Notes: generated by a model from the letters alone, not told the origin. 64,000 nt of DNA from Burkholderia pyrrocinia (GCF_003330765.1 NZ_CP024903.1:1612001-1676000), one strand, 5' to 3'; counted from the first letter of the stretch, positions 7,735-17,485 are shown. Made by a program: numbers and translations.

Positions 7735-10700
7735 ATGTGGATCGTCAATCTCGCGCTCAGGCGCCCCTACACGTTCATCGTCATGGCCATCATGATCGTG
7801 CTGGCCACCCCGCTTGCGCTGATGCGCACGCCCGTCGACGTGCTGCCTGCGATCAACATCCCCGTGATCAGCGTGATCTGGAATTACGGCGGCTTCTCCG
7901 CGACGGCGATGACGAACCGCATCACGGCCGTGCATGAACGGATCCTGACGACGACCGTCAACAACATCCAGCATGTCGAATCGACGTCGCTGCCCGGCAT
8001 CGCGGTCGTGAAGGTGTTCCTGCAGCCCGGCGCGAACGTGCAGACGGCGATCGCGCAGACCGTGTCGTCCGCGCAGGCGATCGTGCGGCAGATGCCGCAG
8101 GGCGCGACGCCGCCGCTCGTGATCACCTATTCCGCATCGAGCATCCCGGTGATCCAGCTCGGGCTGTCGAGCACGACACTCAGCGAACAGTCGCTCGCCG
8201 ACATCGCGCTCAACTTCCTGCGCCCGCAACTGATCACGATTCCCGGCGCGCAGGTGCCGTTCCCGTATGGCGGCCGCACGCGCGTGGTCGCGATCGATCT
8301 CGATTCGCAGGCGCTGCTCGCGAAGGGCCTCACGCCGGCCGACATCGTCAACGCGGTCAACGCGCAGAACCTCGTGCTGCCGACCGGCACCGCGAAGATG
8401 GGCCCGACCGAATACCGGATCGACACGAACGCGTCGGCCGACACGATCGCCGACATCAACAACCTGCCGATCCAGACCGTCAACGGCGCGACGACCTACC
8501 TGCGCGAGGTCGCGGCGGTGCGCGACGGCTTCGCGCCGCAAACCAACGTCGTGCGCCAGAACGGCCGGCGCGGCGTGCTCGTGTCGATCCTGAAAACCGG
8601 CGACGCGTCGACGCTCAAGGTCGTGTCGGACCTGAAGGCGCTGCTGCCGAAGGTGATCCCGACGCTTCCCGAAGGGCTCACGATCACGCCGCTGTTCGAC
8701 CAGTCGGTGTTCGTCAACGCGGCCGTACAGGGCGTGATCCACGAGGCGCTGATCGCCGCCGTGCTGACCGCGATGATGATCCTGCTGTTCCTCGGTAACT
8801 GGCGCAGCACGCTGATCATCGCGATCTCGATCCCGCTGTCGATCTTCACGTCGCTGATCGCGCTCGCCGCGCTCGGCGAGACCATCAACATCATGACGCT
8901 CGGCGGGCTCGCGCTCGCGGTCGGGATCCTGGTCGACGACGCGACCGTCACGATCGAGAACATCGAGCGGCACCTGCATCTCGGCATGCGCCCGGCCGCC
9001 CCAAGCGTGCCGAGCGCCCCCCTCGGGGGGCAGCGACCGACGGGAGCGTGGGGGTCGTCATTCAGCGCGAACCTGCACGAGGCGATCCTCGAAGGCGCCG
9101 GCGAGATCGCGGTGCCCGCGTTCGTATCGACGCTGTGCATCTGCATCGTGTTCGTGCCGATGTTCTTCCTGACGGGCGTCGCGCGCTTCCTGTTCGTGCC
9201 GCTCGCCGAGGCCGTCGTGTTCGCGATGCTCGCGTCGTACGTGCTGTCGCGCACGCTCGTGCCGACGCTCGCGATGCTGCTGTTCCGCCCGCAGCAGGCC
9301 AGCACCGGCCCCGATCACGGGACGTCGCATTTCGCGCGCATCCATCACGCGTTCAACGACGCGTTCGAGCGGCTGCGTGCGTGGTACATCGTGCTGCTCA
9401 GCATGCTGCTCGTGCGCCGCCGCTTCTACGCGATGTGCTTCCTCGCCTTCTGCGTGCTGTCGACCGGCCTCGTGTTCGTGCTCGGCCGCGACTTCTTTCC
9501 GAACGCCGATTCCGGCAACCTCCGGCTGCACATGCGCGCGCCGACCGGCTACCGGATCGAGGAAACCGCGCGCCTCGCCGACCAGGTCGAGCGCGTGATC
9601 CGCGAAGCCGTGCCGCCCGACGAGCTCGGCGCGATCGTCGACAACCTCGGCCTGCCCGGGAGCGGCATCAACCTGTCGTACAGCAACACCGGCACCATCG
9701 GCTCGCTCGACGGCGAACTGCTGATCGCGCTGAAGCCCGGCCACCGCGCGACCCAGCATTACGTGCAGACGCTGCGCAAGCTGCTGCCCGAACGCTTCCC
9801 GGGCGTCGAGTTCTTCTTCCAGCCGTCGGACATCATCACGCAGATCCTCAACTTCGGGCAGCCGGCCGCGATCGACGTGCAGGTGCTCGGCAACGATCTC
9901 GCGAGTAACATGACAATCGCGAGCAGCCTGATGAAAAAGGTCAGGCAAATCCCCGGCGCCGTCGACGTGCACGTCCTGCAGCGCAACGACGAACCGACCC
10001 TGCTGGCCGACATGGACCGTACGCGCATGCAGCAGCTCAATCTCTCCGCGCAGAACGTCGCGCAGAACATGCTGATCTCGCTGTCCGGCAGTTCGCAGAC
10101 GACCCCGTCGTTCTGGATCAACCCGCGAACCGGCGTCCAGTACCCACTGCAGATCCAGACCCCGCAATACAGCATCTCGTCGATCGACGACCTGCTCGGC
10201 ACGCCGATCTCGGCCAGCGGCCGCACGGGCATGCCGCTGCAGTTGCTCGGCAACCTGGTGCAGATGCGCAGCGTCGCAGCCCCGGCCGTGATCACGCACT
10301 ACAACATCCGCCCGGCAATCGACCTGTACGTGAGCGTCGAGGGCCGCGATCTCGGCTCGGTCGCGGGCGAGATCGAACGCATCGTGTCCGACGCGCGCGC
10401 GACACTGCCGCGCGGCACCGACCTGACGATGCGCGGGCAGGTCGAGACGATGCGCACGTCGTATATCGGCCTCGGCGCGGGCGTCGCGATGGCGATCGTG
10501 CTCGTCTACCTGCTGATCGTCGTCAATTTCCAGTCGTGGCTCGACCCGCTGATCATCATCAGTGCGATGCCGGCCGCGCTCGCCGGCATCGCGTGGATGC
10601 TGTTCATCACCGGCACGCACCTGAGCGTGCCCGCGCTGACGGGCGCGATCATGACGGTGGGCGTCGCGACCGCGAACAGCATTCTCGTCGTGTCGTTCGC

Positions 10701-10983
10701 GCGCCAGCGCCTCGCGGCCGGCGCGCCGCCGCTCACGGCCGCGCTGGAGGCCGGCGCGACGCGGATCCGGCCGGTGCTGATGACGGCGCTCGCGATGATC
10801 ATCGGGATGGTGCCGATGGCGCTCGGGCTCGGCGAAGGCGCCGAGCAGAACGCGCCGCTCGGCCGCGCGGTGATCGGCGGGCTGCTGTTCGCGACCGTTT
10901 CGACTTTGCTGTTCGTGCCGCTCGTGTTCGGCGGCGTGCATTCGCGGCTGGCCCGCCGGCGCGCGCGCCAGGCCGGACACTGA
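7735..10983 (+). CDS. RND efflux pump inner-membrane transporter (HAE-1-like), with repeat insertion
   Basis: 1082 residues, proton-driven exporter of the AcrB/MexB superfamily. TM1 is at residues 12-30, porter loops follow, then TM2-6. The proton-relay Asp pair DD of ILVDDATVTIEN is near 401-402, and the second half repeats the plan. It is first in a pump-adaptor-outer membrane factor operon that runs into a two-component system, an arrangement common for metal or drug inducible pumps. An extra stretch of about 24 residues (roughly 420-443, RPAAPSVPSAPLGG...) after TM4 is encoded by a dispersed DNA repeat and is not part of the family. It keeps frame, so the protein may still fold. Confidence 0.93.
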   Translation: MWIVNLALRRPYTFIVMAIMIVLATPLALMRTPVDVLPAINIPVISVIWNYGGFSATAMTNRITAVHERILTTTVNNIQHVESTSLPGIAVVKVFLQPGANVQTAIAQTVSSAQAIVRQMPQGATPPLVITYSASSIPVIQLGLSSTTLSEQSLADIALNFLRPQLITIPGAQVPFPYGGRTRVVAIDLDSQALLAKGLTPADIVNAVNAQNLVLPTGTAKMGPTEYRIDTNASADTIADINNLPIQTVNGATTYLREVAAVRDGFAPQTNVVRQNGRRGVLVSILKTGDASTLKVVSDLKALLPKVIPTLPEGLTITPLFDQSVFVNAAVQGVIHEALIAAVLTAMMILLFLGNWRSTLIIAISIPLSIFTSLIALAALGETINIMTLGGLALAVGILVDDATVTIENIERHLHLGMRPAAPSVPSAPLGGQRPTGAWGSSFSANLHEAILEGAGEIAVPAFVSTLCICIVFVPMFFLTGVARFLFVPLAEAVVFAMLASYVLSRTLVPTLAMLLFRPQQASTGPDHGTSHFARIHHAFNDAFERLRAWYIVLLSMLLVRRRFYAMCFLAFCVLSTGLVFVLGRDFFPNADSGNLRLHMRAPTGYRIEETARLADQVERVIREAVPPDELGAIVDNLGLPGSGINLSYSNTGTIGSLDGELLIALKPGHRATQHYVQTLRKLLPERFPGVEFFFQPSDIITQILNFGQPAAIDVQVLGNDLASNMTIASSLMKKVRQIPGAVDVHVLQRNDEPTLLADMDRTRMQQLNLSAQNVAQNMLISLSGSSQTTPSFWINPRTGVQYPLQIQTPQYSISSIDDLLGTPISASGRTGMPLQLLGNLVQMRSVAAPAVITHYNIRPAIDLYVSVEGRDLGSVAGEIERIVSDARATLPRGTDLTMRGQVETMRTSYIGLGAGVAMAIVLVYLLIVVNFQSWLDPLIIISAMPAALAGIAWMLFITGTHLSVPALTGAIMTVGVATANSILVVSFARQRLAAGAPPLTAALEAGATRIRPVLMTALAMIIGMVPMALGLGEGAEQNAPLGRAVIGGLLFATVSTLLFVPLVFGGVHSRLARRRARQAGH
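8994..9064 (+). repeat. Dispersed Burkholderia-type C/G-rich repeat inside RND gene
   Basis: About 70 bp matching the copy at 56581-56651. Identical segments include GGCCGCCCCAAG at the left end, the 18-mer CCCCTCGGGGGGCAGCGA, and GAGCGTGGGGGT near the right end. Here the element lies within the coding sequence and is read in frame as a Pro/Ala/Gly-rich insert. Such elements normally sit between genes. Confidence 0.75.
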
Positions 10984-11009
10984 CCTTCGCCTATAGACCC
11001 GGTTAATTC

Positions 11010-12239
11010 ATGGAAGAGAAACATCACAGTTCCGTCGGCATCCAGGTGGACGAACACGGCATGCACCTGCCGACGCGCACGTCGGTGTCGCGGCGCGCAC
11101 GGCTCGTCTTGATCGTGATCGGCGTGCTGCTGGCCGCCGGCGCCGCGCGTACGATCGTCGTCAACGTGCTGAACCGCAACCGGCTCGACGCGGTTGCCGA
11201 GCAGAACACGCGCCAGTACGTGAACGTCGTGCATCCGGTCGACGCCGCCACCGGCGGCAAGCTGACGCTGCCCGGCACGCTGCGCGGCTTCGTCGAAGCG
11301 CCGATCTACGCGCGTGCGAGCGGCTACGTGCTGCGCTGGCAGGCCGACATCGGCGCACACGTGAAGCAGGGGCAACTGCTCGCCGAACTCGACACGCCCG
11401 AGCTGAACCAGGAACTCGCGCAGGCCACCGCCCAGCGCCAGCAGGCGCAGGCGGCGCTCGCGCTCGCGAAGACGTCGTTCGACCGCGCGCAGCAGTTGCG
11501 CCAGCGCGATGCCGTATCGCAGCAGGAACTCGACGACCGGCAAGGCGCGTTCAACCAGGGCTCCGCGAACCTCGCCGCGGCCGATGCGAACATGCGCCGG
11601 CTCACCGAACTGAAGGGCTTCCAGCGGATCGTCGCGCCGATCGACGGGATCGTCACGCAGCGCAACGTCGACGTCGGCGATCTCGTCAGCTCCGGCAACG
11701 CGGGCCGCTCGCTGTTCACGGTCGTGCAGGGCGACCGGCTGCGCCTCTACGTGCAGGTGCCGCAGGCCTACGCGCAGCAGGTGAAGGTCGGCCTGCACGT
11801 GCGCGTCGCGCAGGCCGAGCTGCCGGGCCAGACCTTCGACGGCACGATCACGCGCACCTCCGGGGCGATCGACGTCGCGACGCGTTCGCTGCAGATCGAG
11901 ATCACGCTGCCGAACCCGGACGGCCGGCTGCTGCCCGGCGCGTACGTGCAGGCAACGCTGCCGATGACGCCGGTCGGACGCCTGCAGATCCCGGCCAGTA
12001 CGCTGCTGTTCCGCGCCGAAGGCCCGACTGTCGCGACCGTCGACGCGAACGGCCAGGTCCGCCTGAAACCGGTGACGATCGTGCGCACGATCGGGCAGAC
12101 GCTCGAAGTCGACGGGTCGATCACGCCGAACGACCGCCTCGTCGCGAACCCGGGCGACGCGCTCGCGAACGGCGACCCGGTCGTCGTGTCGACGCCGGCC
12201 GCGAAACCGGCATCCGCCGTCGCGGGAGCGAAGTCGTGA
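11010..12239 (+). CDS. RND periplasmic adaptor (membrane fusion protein)
   Basis: 409 residues. An N-terminal signal-anchor helix (LVLIVIGVLLAAGAARTIVV, about 31-50) is followed by the first lipoyl half (GFVEAPIYARASGYVLRWQA), a Gln/Ala-rich helical hairpin (about 130-190), the second lipoyl half (IVAPIDGIVTQRNVDVGDLV) and beta-barrel and membrane-proximal domains. It bridges the pump and the outer-membrane channel. It lies 26 bp after the pump stop and its own stop overlaps the next start, so the three are translationally linked. Confidence 0.92.
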   Translation: MEEKHHSSVGIQVDEHGMHLPTRTSVSRRARLVLIVIGVLLAAGAARTIVVNVLNRNRLDAVAEQNTRQYVNVVHPVDAATGGKLTLPGTLRGFVEAPIYARASGYVLRWQADIGAHVKQGQLLAELDTPELNQELAQATAQRQQAQAALALAKTSFDRAQQLRQRDAVSQQELDDRQGAFNQGSANLAAADANMRRLTELKGFQRIVAPIDGIVTQRNVDVGDLVSSGNAGRSLFTVVQGDRLRLYVQVPQAYAQQVKVGLHVRVAQAELPGQTFDGTITRTSGAIDVATRSLQIEITLPNPDGRLLPGAYVQATLPMTPVGRLQIPASTLLFRAEGPTVATVDANGQVRLKPVTIVRTIGQTLEVDGSITPNDRLVANPGDALANGDPVVVSTPAAKPASAVAGAKS

Positions 12240-13750
12240 TCGCAATGCGCGTTCGCGTGCGGCCCGTGGCGCTCGCCGCCGTCGCGGCGGCCGCCGCCCT
12301 CGCCGGCTGCACGGTCGGCCCCGACTACCAGCGCCCGCCCGTCGATACGCCGGCCGCGTGGCGGCTCGACCCGGCCGACGCGTACTGGCACCCGGCCGCA
12401 CCCGCCCGCGCGCCGCTCGATCCGGCGTGGTGGACCGCGTTCGGCGATCTGCAGCTCGACGCGCTGGAAACCGACGCGCTGCGCAACAACCAGAACCTCA
12501 AGGCCGTCGCCGCGCGCTACGACCAGGCGAAGGCGACGCTCGCGTCGGTCGCGTCCGCGCAATATCCGGCCGTGGGCCTGAACGCGAGCGGCCAGCGCTT
12601 CAAGATCTCCGCCGACCGGCCTCAGACCAACTACGCGACGCAGAGCATGTCGACCGTGCAGAACGATATCCAGGTCGGCGCGAGCGTCAGCTACGAACTC
12701 GACCTGTTCGGCCGCGTGCGGCGCAGCGTCGAATCCGCGCAGGCGAGCACCGAGCAGGCGCACGACGACTTCGCGAACGCGCGCCTCGTGCTGACCGCCG
12801 ATCTCGCATCGAGCTATTTCGCGCTGCGCGAGTTCGACACCGAGATCGACGTCGTCAAGCGTTCGATCGACTTGCAGCAGAAGGCGCTCGACTACGTGAG
12901 CGCACGCCACGACCTCGGCGCGGTGTCGGGCCTCGACCTGTTCCAGCAGCGCGCGCAGCTCGACGCAACGCGCACGCAGGCGCAGTTGCTGATCCAGCAG
13001 CGCGCGCAGGTCGAAACCGCGATCGCGACGCTGGTCGGCACGCCGGCCCCCGCATTCTCGCTGCCGCCGCGCGTGGTGCCGATCAACGCGCCCGCGCTGC
13101 CGACCGGCATGCCGAGCGACCTGCTGCAGCGGCGGCCCGACGTCGCATCGGCCGAGCGCGCGATGGCCGCCGCGAACGCGCAGATCGGCGTCGCGCGCGC
13201 CGCGTATTTCCCGCGCATCGCGCTGTCGCCGGACCTCGGCTGGGACGCGACGCGCTTCGCGGGCCTGTTCACCGTGCCGGCGCTGCTGTGGTCGGTCGGC
13301 GCGTCGGTCAGCCAGCCGCTGTTCGAAGGCGGCAAGCTGAAGGCCGGCGTCGATTTCGCGCAGGCCGGCTATGTCGCCGCGCAGGCCGGCTACCGGCAGA
13401 CCGTGCTCACCGCGTTCCAGGAGGTGCAGAATGCGGTGACGGGCCTGTCGGTGCTGGCCCAGGCCGCACAGCAGGCATCGGCGGCCGTCGACGACGCGCG
13501 CCGGCTCGTGTCGCTCGCGCAGGATCGCTACGCGGGCGGCCTGACGCCGTTCATCGACGTGCTGACGGCCCAGCAGCAACTGCTGACGAGCGAGCGCCAG
13601 GCCGTGCAGATCCAGGGCCAGCGTGCGGCGCTCGTCGTATTTCTCGCGAAGGCGCTCGGCGGCGGCTGGGACGGCGGTGCGACGGGCGGCCCCGCGCCGT
13701 CCGACGTCGCGGCGGCGGGCCCGCAGCGCACCGCGGGCGTCGGCCCTTAA
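12236..13750 (+). CDS. Outer-membrane efflux lipoprotein (NodT/OprM family)
   Basis: 504 residues. A lipoprotein signal ends at the lipobox LAGC, followed by TVGPDYQRPP, the standard NodT-type mature start. Two repeated outer-membrane-efflux (TolC-like) domains form the trimeric channel. GTG 12236 is preferred over ATG 12245 because GGGAG sits 7 nt before the GTG and the start overlaps the adaptor stop. The C-terminus has a 25-residue Gly/Ala/Pro tail. It completes the tripartite pump. Confidence 0.92.
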   Translation: MIAMRVRVRPVALAAVAAAAALAGCTVGPDYQRPPVDTPAAWRLDPADAYWHPAAPARAPLDPAWWTAFGDLQLDALETDALRNNQNLKAVAARYDQAKATLASVASAQYPAVGLNASGQRFKISADRPQTNYATQSMSTVQNDIQVGASVSYELDLFGRVRRSVESAQASTEQAHDDFANARLVLTADLASSYFALREFDTEIDVVKRSIDLQQKALDYVSARHDLGAVSGLDLFQQRAQLDATRTQAQLLIQQRAQVETAIATLVGTPAPAFSLPPRVVPINAPALPTGMPSDLLQRRPDVASAERAMAAANAQIGVARAAYFPRIALSPDLGWDATRFAGLFTVPALLWSVGASVSQPLFEGGKLKAGVDFAQAGYVAAQAGYRQTVLTAFQEVQNAVTGLSVLAQAAQQASAAVDDARRLVSLAQDRYAGGLTPFIDVLTAQQQLLTSERQAVQIQGQRAALVVFLAKALGGGWDGGATGGPAPSDVAAAGPQRTAGVGP

Positions 13751-13772
13751 CCCGATTAGGCGGACAACCAAC

Positions 13773-14468
13773 ATGAAAGTCCTGATCGTCGAAGACGAAC
13801 CGAAAGTCGTCGAATACCTGAAGAGCGGCCTGACCGAGGAAGGCTGGGTCGTCGACACCGCGCTCGACGGCGAGGACGGTGCGTGGAAGGCGGTCGAATT
13901 CGACTACGACGTGGTCGTGCTCGACGTGATGCTGCCGAAGCTGGACGGCTTCGGCGTGCTGCGCGCGTTGCGCGCGCAGAAGCAGACGCCCGTCATCATG
14001 CTGACCGCGCGCGACCGCGTCGACGATCGCGTGCGCGGGCTGCGCGGCGGCGCCGACGACTACCTGACCAAGCCGTTCTCGTTCCTCGAACTGATCGAAC
14101 GGCTGCGCGCGCTGACGCGCCGCGCGCGCGTGCAGGAATCGACGCTGATCTCGATCGGCGACCTGCGCGTCGACCTGATCGGCCGCCGCGCGACCCGCGA
14201 CGGCACGCGCCTCGACCTGACCGCGCAGGAATTCCAGCTGCTCGGCGTGCTCGCGCGGCGCAGCGGCGACGTGCTGTCGAAGACGACGATCGCCGAACTC
14301 GTGTGGGACGTGAACTTCGACAGCAACGCGAACGTCGTCGAGACGGCGATCAAGCGCCTGCGCGCGAAACTCGACGGCCCGTTCGCAGACAAGCTGCTGC
14401 ACACGATCCGCGGCATGGGTTACGTGCTCGAAGCGCGCGAGGACGGCGACAGCGAGCGGCGCGCATGA
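13773..14468 (+). CDS. OmpR/PhoB-family response regulator, heavy-metal (CopR/IrlR) type
   Basis: 231 residues. The receiver domain has the acidic pocket (EDE, residues 7-9), phosphoacceptor Asp51 in VVVLDVMLPKLDG and Lys in LTKPFSF; the C-terminal winged helix ends with HTIRGMGYVLE. The sequence resembles the CopR/IrlR subgroup that responds to metals. It lies 22 bp after the outer-membrane factor gene and overlaps the kinase by 4 bp (ATGA), so it is probably cotranscribed with the RND pump it may control. Confidence 0.9.
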   Translation: MKVLIVEDEPKVVEYLKSGLTEEGWVVDTALDGEDGAWKAVEFDYDVVVLDVMLPKLDGFGVLRALRAQKQTPVIMLTARDRVDDRVRGLRGGADDYLTKPFSFLELIERLRALTRRARVQESTLISIGDLRVDLIGRRATRDGTRLDLTAQEFQLLGVLARRSGDVLSKTTIAELVWDVNFDSNANVVETAIKRLRAKLDGPFADKLLHTIRGMGYVLEAREDGDSERRA

Positions 14469-15940
14469 AACGCTCGATCATCCTGCGGCTCTCGGCGATG
14501 TTCGGCATCGTGTCGCTGCTCGTGTTCACGCTGGTCGGCTGCGGGCTGTTCGTGATGATGGAGCGCCAGCTGTTCGCCGAGTTGCGCGCGACGATCGACA
14601 CGCGCGCCAAGGTCGCCCAGATGATCGTGTCGCACGCGACCACGGCCGCCCGCGGCCGCCTCATGCAGGAAAAGCTCGCCGATCTCGAACCGCCCGACGG
14701 CTCGACGCACTACCAGGTCGTCAGTCCGAACCCGGCGTTCCGCTTCGGCAGCCCCGTCAACGGCGTGCCCGTCGGCGCGCCGTTCGGCGCGTTCCAACGC
14801 TACGCGCTCAACGACAGCAGCTACGCGGTGATGACGAAGACCGTCACGCTGGCGGGCGCGGGCGAGCGGCCGACGCTGCAACTGATCGTCGCGACGTCGT
14901 GCGAGCGTACCCAGCGGATGCTGCGCCGCTTCGGCTGGACCCTCGCCGCGCTGATCGCGACCGCCACCGTCATCACGCTGCTGCTGAGCCGCGCGGTCGC
15001 GCGCTTCGGGCTCGCGCCACTCGACCGGCTGTCGCAGGACGCGGCGACCGTGAGCGCCACGAACCGCCGCCAGCGGCTGCATACCGACGCGTTGCCGACC
15101 GAGTTGCGCGATCTCGCCACCGCGTTCAACGGTGCGCTCGATCGCATCCAGCAAACCTACGCGCGGCTCGAAGCGTTCAACGCCGACGTTGCGCACGAAC
15201 TGCGCACGCCGATCAGCATCCTGATCGGCCAGACCCAGGTCGCGCTGACGAGCCGCGACCGCTCGGTCGACCGGATGCGTCAGACACTGCAATCGAACCT
15301 CGAGGAATTCGAGCGGCTGCGCGTGATCATCAACGACATGCTGTTCCTGTCGCGCAGCGACCGCGGCGAACGCGCGACCGACCTGAAGGACGTGTCGCTC
15401 GCCGACGAGGTGCGGCGCATGCTCGACTTCCTCGAAATCCCGCTCGACGAGGCGCAGCTGCGCGCCGAACTGCACGGCGATGCGCGCGCGGCCGTCGATC
15501 CGTCGCTGTTCCGCCGCGCGATGACGAACCTGCTGATCAATGCGATCCAGCACTCGGCGCCCGGTGCGACGGTGAACGTGACGATCACGCGCCGCGACGC
15601 GCTCGTCGAAATGTCCGTCGCGAACCCCGGCGAGCCGATCGACGCCGCCCAGCGCTCGCACGTGTTCGAGCGCTTCTACCGGCTCGAGGAAGCACGCGCG
15701 AACAGCAAGGAAAACCACGGGCTCGGGCTGTCGATCGTCAAGGCCGTGGCCGAGATGCACGGCGGCGGCGTGTTCGTCGCGTGTTCGGGCGGCGTCAATA
15801 CGTTCGGTTTCTCGGTGTCGACGCAACCTTGCGCGAGCGGCCCGCTGCGCCCGGACGATTCAGCCGGCCCGGACGATTCAGCCGGCCCGGCCGATGCGCC
15901 CGACACGCGGCCGGCGCACGCGCCGCGCGCATTGCACTGA
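14465..15940 (+). CDS. Heavy-metal-type sensor histidine kinase
   Basis: 491 residues. TM1 is near 9-32, a periplasmic sensor spans about 33-160, TM2 is near 158-178, then come HAMP, the H-box DVAHELRTPISIL with His244, an N-box (NLLINAIQHS) and G boxes (NHGLGLSIVKAVAEMHGG). The ending GVNTFGFSVSTQP is close to the CusS/IrlS-like group. An unusual C-terminal tail of about 40 residues is rich in Pro/Asp/Ala and contains a DNA-level tandem repeat. Starts inside the stop of the response regulator gene. Confidence 0.9.
   Translation: MKRSIILRLSAMFGIVSLLVFTLVGCGLFVMMERQLFAELRATIDTRAKVAQMIVSHATTAARGRLMQEKLADLEPPDGSTHYQVVSPNPAFRFGSPVNGVPVGAPFGAFQRYALNDSSYAVMTKTVTLAGAGERPTLQLIVATSCERTQRMLRRFGWTLAALIATATVITLLLSRAVARFGLAPLDRLSQDAATVSATNRRQRLHTDALPTELRDLATAFNGALDRIQQTYARLEAFNADVAHELRTPISILIGQTQVALTSRDRSVDRMRQTLQSNLEEFERLRVIINDMLFLSRSDRGERATDLKDVSLADEVRRMLDFLEIPLDEAQLRAELHGDARAAVDPSLFRRAMTNLLINAIQHSAPGATVNVTITRRDALVEMSVANPGEPIDAAQRSHVFERFYRLEEARANSKENHGLGLSIVKAVAEMHGGGVFVACSGGVNTFGFSVSTQPCASGPLRPDDSAGPDDSAGPADAPDTRPAHAPRALH
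15853..15888 (+). repeat. 18-bp tandem repeat in kinase C-terminal tail
   Basis: Two exact copies of GGACGATTCAGCCGGCCC (15853-15870, 15871-15888), with a partial third beginning GGCCGATGC. It encodes PDDSAG-type repeats outside the catalytic domain. A slippage-prone tract whose copy number may differ between strains (inference). Confidence 0.8.
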
Positions 15941-16039
15941 CGGCGGCCGCGCACCGCCGAGGGCAGTTTTCTTCAATACGGGCCGACGCGGCTTCCGTAG
16001 TCTCGATGCGACTTTCGACATTTCGCATGGAGACACCTG

Positions 16040-16627
16040 ATGAGCATGCTGGTTTCGATGGCCGCGTTCGCGCTCGCCTCGTCGATCACCCCCGGTCCCG
16101 TCAACATCGTCGCGCTCAGCGCGGGTGCGCGCCACGGCCTCGGCGCGAGCCTGCGCTATGCGGCCGGCGCGACGCTCGGCTTCGTCGCGCTGTTCCTGCT
16201 GATCGGCCTCGGCCTGCACGCGGCGCTGGTGCGCTGGCCCGTGCTGACGACCGCCACGCAATGGTCGGGGATCGCGTTCCTGCTGTATATGGCGCTGCGG
16301 CTCGCGCTCGATGACGGCCGGCTGTCGGCCGACCCGGACGTGGCCGGCCCGTCGGCGGCGGCCGGCGCGGCGATGCAGTGGCTGAATCCGAAGGCGTGGC
16401 TCGCGTGCGTGGCCGCGATGGGCGCATATGCGGCCGATGGCGACCGCACGCAGGTCTGGCAATTCGCCGCGCTGTATCTGGTGATCTGTTTCGCGTCGAT
16501 CGCATGCTGGGCGTATGCGGGGGCTTCGCTGCGGCACCGGCTCGCGAATGCGCGGCGCATGCGCATGTTCAACCGGTTGATGGCACTGCTGCTCGCGGGC
16601 AGCGCGCTGTTCCTGCTCGACGTGTAG
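16040..16627 (+). CDS. LysE/RhtB-family exporter
   Basis: 195 residues with the family opening ASSITPGPVNIVALSAGARHGL (residues 13-34), about six membrane segments, and the second-half signature QWLNPKAWLACVAAMGAYA. Predicted inner-membrane efflux of an amino acid or derivative; substrate unknown. GGAGA lies 6 nt before the ATG. It is convergent with the AraC-family gene 12 bp downstream. Confidence 0.9.
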   Translation: MSMLVSMAAFALASSITPGPVNIVALSAGARHGLGASLRYAAGATLGFVALFLLIGLGLHAALVRWPVLTTATQWSGIAFLLYMALRLALDDGRLSADPDVAGPSAAAGAAMQWLNPKAWLACVAAMGAYAADGDRTQVWQFAALYLVICFASIACWAYAGASLRHRLANARRMRMFNRLMALLLAGSALFLLDV

Positions 16628-16639
16628 CCGCGCTGCTGC

Positions 16640-17485
16640 TCAGCTTGTCGCACCGCGGTACTGCCCGGGCGTCGCGGCCGCGATCCGCCGGAACGCACGC
16701 TGGAAATGCGCCTGGTCCGCAAAGCCCGCGTCGAGCGCGACCTCGGCGATCGGCCGGCCGCGGCGCAGCTCCGTGCGGCCGTATTGCACGCGTCGATCGA
16801 CCAGGAACGCATGCGGCGTCATGCCGTAGCGCGCGTTGAATGCGCGGATCAGGTACGACGGCGACAGGTCGGCCGCCGCGCAGATCGCATCGAGCGTGAC
16901 GCCCTCGCGGCAGTGCGCGGCGATATAGTCGGCCGCGCGCGCGAGCTTCGCGTTGTCGTCCCCGGGCCGCGTGTCGGGCAGTTCGCGATCAAGCGCGCCA
17001 TGCAGCGCCGTGAAGAATTCGACTGCCGCGCTCTCCTTGCCGAGCGGCTCGATGCCGGGCGACACGAGTGTGCGGTAGAAGCCGCCAAATTGCGCGAACA
17101 GGTCGCGCCGCTCGGTCAACTTCGGCGAAAACCCGTGAAAATCGCAGTTCGGATCGCGGCCCAGCGAATGCTGCAGCCGCGCGAGCCATGGCACGTCGAC
17201 GTAGACCATCCGGTACGCCCACACGTCGGGGCCATACGGATTGCACGCATGCACCTGCTCCGGATCGATGATCACGAGCACGCCGCGCCCGACGTGCTCG
17301 TTGGTCGCGCCGTTCAGATAGGTGCTGGTGCCGCCGACGATCGCGCCCACCGAAAACGTGTCGTGCGTGTGCTTCGCGTAGCAGATCGCGCGCCCGTCGT
17401 CGACGGTGCGTGCCTCGATGAACGGCAGCGCGGCATCGCGCCAGAACGGCGACGGCACGACGGATCGGTTGACGGTACGGCTCAC
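16640..17485 (-). CDS. AraC-family transcriptional regulator
   Basis: 281 residues from GTG 17485. That start has GGGAG 8 nt upstream; longer frames to 17527 need a TTG start. The N-terminal cupin-like AraC-binding domain (HTHDTFSVGAIVGG, then DPEQVHACNPYG) is followed by two HTH motifs (VTLDAICAAADLSPSYLIRAF and IAEVALDAGFADQAHFQRAF). The end RIAAATPGQYR is typical. It is divergent from the SDR gene (170 bp apart) and convergent with the LysE exporter; either could be its target. Confidence 0.9.
   Translation of the reverse strand: MSRTVNRSVVPSPFWRDAALPFIEARTVDDGRAICYAKHTHDTFSVGAIVGGTSTYLNGATNEHVGRGVLVIIDPEQVHACNPYGPDVWAYRMVYVDVPWLARLQHSLGRDPNCDFHGFSPKLTERRDLFAQFGGFYRTLVSPGIEPLGKESAAVEFFTALHGALDRELPDTRPGDDNAKLARAADYIAAHCREGVTLDAICAAADLSPSYLIRAFNARYGMTPHAFLVDRRVQYGRTELRRGRPIAEVALDAGFADQAHFQRAFRRIAAATPGQYRGATS

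Noticed and set aside
4969..8979. Single minus-strand open frame of over 1300 residues
   Set aside because: Only 4969-6624 has a real family (acyl-CoA synthetase). The rest is antisense to the Crp/Fnr and RND genes and shows Arg/His-rich shadow composition.
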